Shown piece after piece: positions 1-5,058 of a stretch of DNA of 5,058 nt. The stretch comes from Gammaproteobacteria bacterium (lineage in GTDB: Bacteria > Pseudomonadota > Gammaproteobacteria > QNFN01). Every line of letters starts with the position of its first letter. Positions within the stretch are counted from its first letter, which is position 1. Made by a program: the position numbers and the translations under genes. The stretch is taken from assembly GCA_003645555.1 (NCBI GenBank), contig QNFN01000167.1, positions 1 through 5,058 of the forward strand. The letters are read 5' to 3'. Below the pieces are notes generated by a model, which was not told the origin of the DNA, searched no databases, and saw nothing but the letters and a program-made list of their open reading frames with translations.

Positions 1-151
1 CCGCCTCGTTCAGCAGTGACTCGACCATCGGCAACAGCAGTCGCGCATGCTCACGCGGCGCCAATTCAAAGCGCTCGCGCAGCACCTTGCCATCGAGCAG
101 TGCGGCCGAGCACGCCTCGGTAGCCGTATCGAGAGCCAGCAGCCGAGTCAT
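1..151 (-). CDS. tsaB: TsaB, tRNA t6A37 modification subunit (N-terminal part, 3' end beyond window)
   Basis: Only the first 50 codons are in the window; the frame stays open to the left edge. The translation begins MTRLLALDTATEACSAALLD and continues with LAPREHARLLLPMVESLL. This matches the TsaB (YeaZ) signature of an N-terminal ASKHA-fold beta strand, the LxxDTATEACS segment, and the downstream PREHxxxLLPM helix. TsaB is known as the non-catalytic partner of TsaD, which with TsaE and TsaC makes N6-threonylcarbamoyladenosine at position 37 of ANN-decoding tRNAs in the cytoplasm. The start is set by the ATG at 151-149, which overlaps the helicase stop codon as ATGA, with a GGGGAGA ribosome-binding site just upstream. 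E. coli also has tsaB directly after yoaA, which supports both identifications. The glycine-rich later motifs of the family lie outside the window. Identity is seen directly; the function is from family knowledge. Confidence 0.93.
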   Translation of the reverse strand, partial: MTRLLALDTATEACSAALLDGKVLRERFELAPREHARLLLPMVESLLNEA

Positions 152-2094
152 GCCGTCTCCCCGGTATCAGCCAATGCGCCTGGAACATCGGCAAAGAAGC
201 TGATCGCTTTCTCCTCGTCGCGGGTTACCGGCATCGGCGGCAGACTGCCGAGAAAGCGTCGACCATAACTCTTGCTGAACAGGCGTGGGTCGCAGATCGC
301 CAACACACCGTGGTCGTCGACATCGCGGATCAACCGCCCCACTCCCTGTTTCAGTGCAATAACGGCATTGGGCAGGTGGTGGTCCATGAACGGATTGCCA
401 CCCGCCGCGCGCAGGGCGTCACTGCGTGCCTGCAGCACCGGGTCGTCCGGGGCCGCAAACGGCAGCTTGTCGATGATGACGCACGACAGGGCCTCACCGC
501 GCACATCGACCCCCTCCCAGAAACTGCTGGTGCCGAGCAGCACGGCATTGCCAAGCGCACGGAAACGCTCGAGCAGTTCCGCCCGCGGTGCGTCGCCCTG
601 CACCAACAGCGGGTAGTCGAGAGCGCCGTCCAGTCGCTCGGCCGCATCCCGTAGCGCACGATGGCTGGTAAAAAGCAGGAAACAACGCCCCCCGCTCGCT
701 TCGATCAGTGGCCGGGCCACGGCCAGCAGGCGCTCGCCGTATTCCGGGTCACGCGGATCCGGCATCCTGCGCGGTACGTAGAGCAGCGCCTGGCGACTGA
801 AGTCGAACGGGCTTTCCCAGCGGTGCGTCGTCGCATGGTCGAGGCCGAGACGTTCGGTGTAGTGTGTGAACGAGTCGCCCACGGCCAGGGTTGCCGAAGT
901 GAAAATCCAGGCCCCAGGGTAACGCGCCATCTGTTGCTGCAGCGGCTCGGCAATGTCGAGCGGCGTGCGGTTGAGCACAAACCCGCGGTTGTAGGTTTGC
1001 ACCCAGCGAACGGCGCCGTCGATCTCCTCGCCCAGCTGGTCGAGCAGACTGAGGCAGTCGGCAGTACGGCGGGCACACGACTCCAGCCCCTTGCCGCGCC
1101 CGGCCTCGGCGGCAAGGGCACTGCCTAAAGCCTCCAAGCCATCATGCAGTGCGGTCAGCGCGTCGGTCGCGGTGCTACGACCGAGCAGCGTCGACCAGGC
1201 CGCGCGCCGCTCTCCCTTGCCCAAGGCCAGGCGCAGGTCGGCAACCCCTTTCTCCAGCCCGGCCGTGAGGTCGCGAAGCGTGGCTGAATCAGGAGCCTCG
1301 GTCAGTTGCGCCGCCACCGTGTCGCGCGCCAGGCCGAGCAGTTGATGAGCCGAAAGGGTATCGCCGAAGAAGCGGCCAGCGATCTCCGGAACCTGGTGAG
1401 CCTCGTCGATGATCCACGCCTCGGCATCGGGCAACAGTTCACCGAAACCGCTGTCACGCAGCGCCATGTCGGCGAACAGCAAGTGATGGTTAACCACCAA
1501 CAGATCGACCGCCTGGGCGTTGCGCCGGGCGCGGACCAGGAAGCAGTCGGTGTAATCCGGGCACTCCTGACCAAGGCAGTTGTCAGTGTTCGAGGTGACC
1601 AACGGCCAGATGCGTGACTCCTCGGAAATGCCGGTCAATTCGGCAATATCTCCGGCACGGGTGCGCCCGGTCCAGTCGCGGATCGCGGTCGCCTCGGCCG
1701 CCTGCTCGCGCGAGCGGAAGCGGCCGGCGGCGAGATGCTGCTGCAACCGGTAGCGGCAGAGGTAGTTGGTCCGCCCCTTGAGTAACGCCGCGCGAATCGG
1801 GACATCGAGTGCCTGACGCACCAGTGGCAGGTCGCGGTGATAGAGCTGATCCTGGAGGTGACGCGTGCCGGTCGAGACCACGACTTTTTTACCGGAGAGC
1901 AGTGCCGGAAGGAGGTAGGCGAAGGTCTTGCCGGTGCCGGTGCCGGCCTCGGTCACCAACGTGTTCCCTGCGTCGATAGCATCGGCCACCGCTGCCGCCA
2001 TCTCCTGCTGCTGGTGGCGCGGTGCAAAGCCGTCGAGCAGGTGAGTGAACGGGCCGTCAGCCCCGAGAAGAGCGGCCGGGTCAGCGTCGATCAT
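148..2094 (-). CDS. yoaA: YoaA-type iron-sulfur DNA helicase (XPD/DinG superfamily 2)
   Basis: This 648-residue protein is complete. It has a Q-motif-like PRHQQQEMA (25-33), Walker A EAGTGTGKT (49-57) and motif Ia VSTGTRHLQDQL (73-84). Four cysteines, C113, C173, C178 and C184, are spaced as the 4Fe-4S ligands of the XPD family. DEAH follows at 230-233, TSATL at 399-403, motif V GTSSFWEGVD (521-530) and motif VI QGVGRLIR (583-590). All catalytic and cluster residues are present, so it should be an active cytoplasmic ATP-dependent 5'-to-3' helicase. The N-terminal region (LLDGFAPRHQQQEMA, LLKGRTNYLC) and total length fit YoaA (about 636 residues in E. coli) better than DinG (about 716). In E. 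coli YoaA binds the clamp-loader chi subunit HolC and helps repair replication forks blocked by chain terminators; that role here is inferred. It starts at ATG 2094-2092 inside the stop of the lipoprotein gene, and its own TGA overlaps the tsaB ATG. An extra cysteine pair, C340 and C347, in the middle is of unknown meaning. A generic DinG-family label is the fallback. Confidence 0.93.
   Translation of the reverse strand: MIDADPAALLGADGPFTHLLDGFAPRHQQQEMAAAVADAIDAGNTLVTEAGTGTGKTFAYLLPALLSGKKVVVSTGTRHLQDQLYHRDLPLVRQALDVPIRAALLKGRTNYLCRYRLQQHLAAGRFRSREQAAEATAIRDWTGRTRAGDIAELTGISEESRIWPLVTSNTDNCLGQECPDYTDCFLVRARRNAQAVDLLVVNHHLLFADMALRDSGFGELLPDAEAWIIDEAHQVPEIAGRFFGDTLSAHQLLGLARDTVAAQLTEAPDSATLRDLTAGLEKGVADLRLALGKGERRAAWSTLLGRSTATDALTALHDGLEALGSALAAEAGRGKGLESCARRTADCLSLLDQLGEEIDGAVRWVQTYNRGFVLNRTPLDIAEPLQQQMARYPGAWIFTSATLAVGDSFTHYTERLGLDHATTHRWESPFDFSRQALLYVPRRMPDPRDPEYGERLLAVARPLIEASGGRCFLLFTSHRALRDAAERLDGALDYPLLVQGDAPRAELLERFRALGNAVLLGTSSFWEGVDVRGEALSCVIIDKLPFAAPDDPVLQARSDALRAAGGNPFMDHHLPNAVIALKQGVGRLIRDVDDHGVLAICDPRLFSKSYGRRFLGSLPPMPVTRDEEKAISFFADVPGALADTGETA
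156..162 (-). promoter_or_regulatory. Ribosome-binding site of tsaB
   Basis: The minus strand reads GGGGAGA, followed by four bases and then the ATG at 151-149. It is a good Shine-Dalgarno match at usual spacing and lies inside the last codons of the helicase gene. It supports the ATG as the true tsaB start and allows initiation besides re-initiation at the ATGA overlap. Confidence 0.7.
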
Positions 2095-2762
2095 CGACCG
2101 GCCTCGTACTGTGCCGCACGCATATCGGCCTCGCGGGCGCCGGTGGCGTTGCCGGTCTGGCGGCGCGCCTCGGCGATGAGGCGCCAGTTGCGCAGACGTA
2201 GCGCCGCACTGTCACCGGCCACGCTGTTGGACTTGGCGGCAAACTGTTCGGCGAGTTGTGGCCGACCCTGGTCGAGGCGCACAGCGGCGAGATGCTGCCA
2301 TAGGTAGGCGTTCGCAGGCTCGATACGCAGCGCCCGCTCCAGCCCGGCGGCCGCCTGCTCATGCTGACCGGCGGCCCAACGCCGGCGCACATCACGCAGG
2401 ATATCGTCGACCGCGGCGGTACTGGTGACCGGCGTGGCCAACGCCAGCTGCGGGACTGCAGACGACTGGGACGACGCCTCCGGAACGGAGGTGATCGGAC
2501 GCGGCTGGGCTGCCGCCGATACCCCGTCAGATGACAGCGGTCGTGGCACACCGGTTGTCGGCTCGGGGGCCGGGAGGGCCGTGACCGTAACCGGCGCTTC
2601 TGACCTTGGCGCCGTGGCGGGGTTGATCGTCTGGCTTGCCGGCGGCGAACCTGGATCGACAGTACGTGACTCGACCGGCGCCAGCCGGGTCGATGGTCCG
2701 GCGCAGCCGGCCAGCAGCAAGGCGGCGAACAGCGCCACGGTACGGTTGAGGTTCACGATCAT
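2091..2762 (-). CDS. lpoP: TPR outer-membrane lipoprotein, probable PBP1B activator LpoP
   Basis: This 223-residue protein opens with a type II signal peptide: a short N-terminus with R7, a hydrophobic core (VALFAALL) and the lipobox LAGC with C20 as the lipidated cysteine. Ala at +2 gives no Lol-avoidance signal, so outer-membrane sorting is expected. Residues about 21-115 are rich in Pro, Ser, Thr and Ala with no evident fold, a tether long enough to reach from the outer membrane into the peptidoglycan layer. Residues about 117-220 are helical and TPR-like, including LERALRIEPANAYLWQHLA (141-159) and later RNWRLIAEARR (191-201). The gene starts with ATG in the stop codon of mrcB, with AAGGGA eight bases upstream. 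In Pseudomonas aeruginosa a TPR lipoprotein encoded with PBP1B, LpoP, directly activates that synthase; the same architecture and neighbour here make this the best reading. It lacks any visible resemblance to LpoB. The lipoprotein and TPR calls are seen in the sequence; the activator role is inferred from synteny and architecture. Confidence 0.75.
   Translation of the reverse strand: MIVNLNRTVALFAALLLAGCAGPSTRLAPVESRTVDPGSPPASQTINPATAPRSEAPVTVTALPAPEPTTGVPRPLSSDGVSAAAQPRPITSVPEASSQSSAVPQLALATPVTSTAAVDDILRDVRRRWAAGQHEQAAAGLERALRIEPANAYLWQHLAAVRLDQGRPQLAEQFAAKSNSVAGDSAALRLRNWRLIAEARRQTGNATGAREADMRAAQYEAGR
2102..2105 (-). promoter_or_regulatory. Ribosome-binding site of yoaA
   Basis: The minus strand has GAGG seven bases before the ATG at 2094-2092, inside the last codons of the lipoprotein gene. 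It is a short, weaker match than those of the neighbouring genes, so translation of the helicase may depend more on ribosomes arriving from the upstream gene through the ATGA overlap. Confidence 0.5.
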
Positions 2763-5058
2763 TCCAGGAGTCCCTTGATCCAGTTCGTCAGCGGGTCGCC
2801 ACCCTCCGCACGTTGGCCGCAGGGGCTTGCCTCAACCGGCAGCGCCGTCGTCGGCATGGGCAGTTGCACGGCCCCGGGGCACCCTTCGGCACTGCGTCGT
2901 GGCGGGTCGAGTTCGAGCCACGCCATGGCCGTTCCCTCAGGGGGCACCGGCGCCAGCGGGGCCGTTCGCAATCCGGCTACGATCCGGCCCCAGACCCGCA
3001 AGGCACCGGTCGCACCGGTCAGACCGGTCGGCTCATTATCGTCACGACCGACCCAGACGACGGCAACGTGCTCGCCACTGTAACCGGCAAACCAGCTGTC
3101 ACGCAGATCGTCGGTGGTTCCGGTCTTACCGGCCACCCTCAGCGCGGCCACCGGCGCCACCAGAGAACGTGCCGTACCGCTGCGCACAACCTCCTGCAGG
3201 GCGTAGGTGAGTTGGTAGACCGTGGCCGGATCGACCCGTTGCTCCACGGTCAGCGGGTAGCGCTGCAATTGGGTTCCGTCGGCGGCGACCACCTCGCGAA
3301 TCGCCTTGAGTGGGGTATAGAAACCGTTACCGGCGAGCGTCTGGTAAAGCTGCGTCACTTCGAGCGGGGACATCTCGACCGCACCGAGCAACAGCGACGG
3401 ATAGGCGCGTACCGGGCGTCGCAGGCCGATCCGCTCGAGTGCGGCGATGGTGCGCGGCAAGCCGGTCTCCATGCCAAGCCGGGCCGTGGCCAGATTGTAG
3501 GAGTTGGCCAACGCCCGATAGAGCGGCACATAACCATGCGCCTGACGATTGTAGTTGTTCGGCTCCCACAGGCTGCCGTCATCGAGAGTCAGCTGGAACG
3601 GGGCATCCTCGATCGGTGTGGCCAGGGTGTAGCCGCGTTCGAGTGCCGCGAGATAGATCGCCGGCTTGACCAGTGAACCAATCGGCCGCACGGCATCCAG
3701 GGCCCGGTTGAAACCGGCGTAGCGCGCCCGCCGGCCACCGGTCACCGCCAGCACTTCACCGCCCTCGCTACGGCTGATGATCACCGCCGACTGCAACTTG
3801 CCGCCCGGCAGTTTGCGCGTCTTCTCGAGTGCCGGCAGTTCGCGCGCGACGGCCGTCTCGGCATCGGCCTGGATCAGTGGATCCAGGGTGGTGAAGATGC
3901 GTAGCCCCTCGCTACGCAGATCCTCGTCACGGTAGTCGCGGCGTAGCTGGCGGCGCACCAGGTCGAAAAATGCCGGGTAACGCACCGCCGATGCACCACG
4001 TTCCTTGCTGACACCGAGCGGTGCACGGCGCGCATCCGTCGCGACCCGGGCATCAACCAGGCCTCGCTCTTCCATGGTGCTGATGATGCGATCACGGCGC
4101 TCGCGCGCCCGTTCCGGGTTGCGTCGCGGATCGTAGTAGGAGGCACCACGCAGCAGCGTCACCAGCAAGGCCGCCCTCGGCAGATCGACCTGGGCCAGCG
4201 GCATCCCGAAGTAGTCGAGGCTGGCCCGACCAAAACCGTGGATCGCCCGGGCACCGTTCTGGCCGAGGTAGACCTCGTTGAGGTAGGCCTCGAGGATCTC
4301 CGGCTTGGAATAGCGCCATTCCAGCAGCAGCGCCATCAATGCCTCGTTGACCTTGCGCCAGAGGCTGCGCTCCGGGGTCAGGAAGAAGTTCTTGACCAGC
4401 TGCTGGGTCAGCGTGCTGCCGCCCTGGCTGACGCGACCACTGCGCAGGTTGGCCCACAGCGCACGGGCGATCGAGGTCGGATCGACGCCGTAGTGAGTGT
4501 AGAAATGACGGTCCTCGATGGTCAGCAAGGTGTCGAGCAGGATCGGCGGCACCTCCCCGAGACGCACCAGAACGCGATCTTCGTTGTGCGCCGGGTAGAT
4601 GCCACCGATCTCGAGCGGCTCGATACGCAGTAGTGGCAGCGATCTGCCATCGGGAGTAGAGAGAGAAGCAATCCGCCCACCGGCGAAACGCACCACGGCC
4701 GACTGCGCCCCCTGCTCATCATCGGCGAACCGGAAGCCGCGGGTGCGTAGCGTCAGCGCCTCACCGGCACGCACATAGCTGCCAGGCGCCTGCGCCCTAC
4801 GCGCCTTAGTGTAACGCAGCAGTTGCAACTCCTTCTCGAGTTGCGCCGGGCTCAGTGGCAAACCCGGGAAGAGTTCCAGCGGCCGGGCGAAGACCCGCGC
4901 TGGAACGGCCCAGCGCTTGCCCTCGAACTGGGTACGCACCTCCCTGTCGAGATAAAAGAGATAACCGACCACCAGTGGCGCGCTGACGAGTGCGGCCCAG
5001 AAGAGCAGCACAACCAGGCGCCAAAGCAGTCGGCGCGGTCGCCGTTCGGGCTGCTTGC
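2759..5058 (-). CDS. mrcB: PBP1B, bifunctional peptidoglycan glycosyltransferase/transpeptidase (5' end beyond window)
   Basis: Class A penicillin-binding protein that polymerises lipid II and cross-links the stem peptides on the periplasmic face of the inner membrane. The frame is open from the right edge to TGA at 2761-2759, giving 765 visible residues. A GTG at 5011-5009 opens a 750-codon frame but lies within the transmembrane helix; the 15 codons before it continue the protein with a basic stretch (KQPERRPRRLLWRL), as in PBP1B cytoplasmic tails, and no ribosome-binding site precedes the GTG. Numbered from that GTG: membrane helix about 1-20; UB2H domain about 61-149, the docking site for lipoprotein activators in E. 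coli; GT51 domain with EDRHFYTHYG (catalytic E166), GGSTLTQQLVKNFFL (197-211), RKVNEA (E223) and EAYLNEVYLGQ (241-251); transpeptidase domain with SLVK (nucleophile S446, K449), SYN (504-506) and KTGT (629-632). The 57-residue E166-E223 spacing equals E233-E290 of E. coli PBP1B. Every catalytic motif is intact. The C-terminus carries two cysteines (C711, C731) and ends WIKGLLE. Confidence 0.97.
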   Translation of the reverse strand, partial: KQPERRPRRLLWRLVVLLFWAALVSAPLVVGYLFYLDREVRTQFEGKRWAVPARVFARPLELFPGLPLSPAQLEKELQLLRYTKARRAQAPGSYVRAGEALTLRTRGFRFADDEQGAQSAVVRFAGGRIASLSTPDGRSLPLLRIEPLEIGGIYPAHNEDRVLVRLGEVPPILLDTLLTIEDRHFYTHYGVDPTSIARALWANLRSGRVSQGGSTLTQQLVKNFFLTPERSLWRKVNEALMALLLEWRYSKPEILEAYLNEVYLGQNGARAIHGFGRASLDYFGMPLAQVDLPRAALLVTLLRGASYYDPRRNPERARERRDRIISTMEERGLVDARVATDARRAPLGVSKERGASAVRYPAFFDLVRRQLRRDYRDEDLRSEGLRIFTTLDPLIQADAETAVARELPALEKTRKLPGGKLQSAVIISRSEGGEVLAVTGGRRARYAGFNRALDAVRPIGSLVKPAIYLAALERGYTLATPIEDAPFQLTLDDGSLWEPNNYNRQAHGYVPLYRALANSYNLATARLGMETGLPRTIAALERIGLRRPVRAYPSLLLGAVEMSPLEVTQLYQTLAGNGFYTPLKAIREVVAADGTQLQRYPLTVEQRVDPATVYQLTYALQEVVRSGTARSLVAPVAALRVAGKTGTTDDLRDSWFAGYSGEHVAVVWVGRDDNEPTGLTGATGALRVWGRIVAGLRTAPLAPVPPEGTAMAWLELDPPRRSAEGCPGAVQLPMPTTALPVEASPCGQRAEGGDPLTNWIKGLLE
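2771..2776 (-). promoter_or_regulatory. Ribosome-binding site of the lipoprotein gene
   Basis: The minus strand reads AAGGGA, then eight bases to the ATG at 2762-2760. It sits within the last codons of mrcB and supports the overlapping ATG as the start, giving a full lipoprotein signal peptide from residue 1. Confidence 0.65.

Noticed and set aside
661..1128. Plus-strand open frames opposite the helicase gene, including 661-1128, 1306-1617 and 1837-2307.
   Set aside because: Each is antisense to an intact, motif-complete yoaA (the last also to the lipoprotein gene), with composition typical of shadow frames and no family resemblance.
148..2094. DinG as the identity of the helicase.
   Set aside because: Length near 640, the N-terminal sequence and the tsaB neighbour favour YoaA; the two are related enough that DinG-family remains the fallback label.
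2085..2110. Possible terminators or promoters at the gene junctions.
   Set aside because: No GC-rich hairpin followed by a T run and no -35/-10 pair can be seen at any of the three junctions, and the genes overlap, leaving no intergenic space.
3003..3031. Tandem ACCGGT-like units, tested as a short repeat or binding site.
   Set aside because: They encode the PTGLTGATGA segment just after the transpeptidase KTG motif, where Thr-Gly repeats are usual in PBP1B proteins, so codon use explains them.
2813..3676. A 287-codon open frame on the plus strand, antisense to the transpeptidase part of mrcB.
   Set aside because: It lies wholly opposite a well-supported conserved gene in GC-rich DNA, where long antisense frames arise by codon bias. 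Its translation is rich in Arg, Gly and His without any recognisable domain, signal or motif.
1..5058. Mobile element, phage, CRISPR, defence or other unusual system.
   Set aside because: The window is fully occupied by four conserved chromosomal genes in one direction, with uniform base composition, no inverted-repeat ends, no spaced repeats and no transposase or integrase.

Overview
The window is a gapless piece of a single minus-strand operon from a GC-rich (roughly mid-60s % by eye) bacterium. The proteins and their order point to a gammaproteobacterium, outside the Enterobacteriaceae and perhaps of a Chromatiales- or Pseudomonas-like lineage. The reasons are a PBP1B-type class A penicillin-binding protein with a UB2H domain, a TPR lipoprotein immediately behind it, and a yoaA-tsaB pair as in E. 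coli. The exact taxon cannot be fixed from sequence reading alone.

Reading in the direction of transcription (right to left): (1) mrcB/ponB, the bifunctional peptidoglycan synthase PBP1B, lacks its first codons because it runs off the right edge. (2) A 223-residue outer-membrane lipoprotein has a disordered linker and a C-terminal TPR-like domain, and is most likely the PBP1B activator LpoP. (3) A 648-residue XPD/DinG-family iron-sulfur helicase is best read as YoaA. (4) The first 50 codons of tsaB, for tRNA t6A modification, run off the left edge.

The three junctions are built identically: the stop codon of each gene overlaps the start codon of the next in a 4-base ATGA (2759-2762, 2091-2094, 148-151). 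A Shine-Dalgarno-like sequence lies inside the upstream gene at each one. The four genes are therefore almost certainly co-transcribed and probably translationally coupled. No intergenic DNA, promoter, terminator, RNA gene, repeat array or mobile element is visible. The promoter should lie beyond the right edge.

Functionally, the first two genes form a synthase-activator module for peptidoglycan synthesis. The last two are housekeeping functions in DNA repair/replication and tRNA modification. The window looks like ordinary conserved chromosome, not an accessory island. The most useful observations are the LpoP identification, the three overlapping junctions, and the fact that PBP1B does not start at its first apparent start codon.
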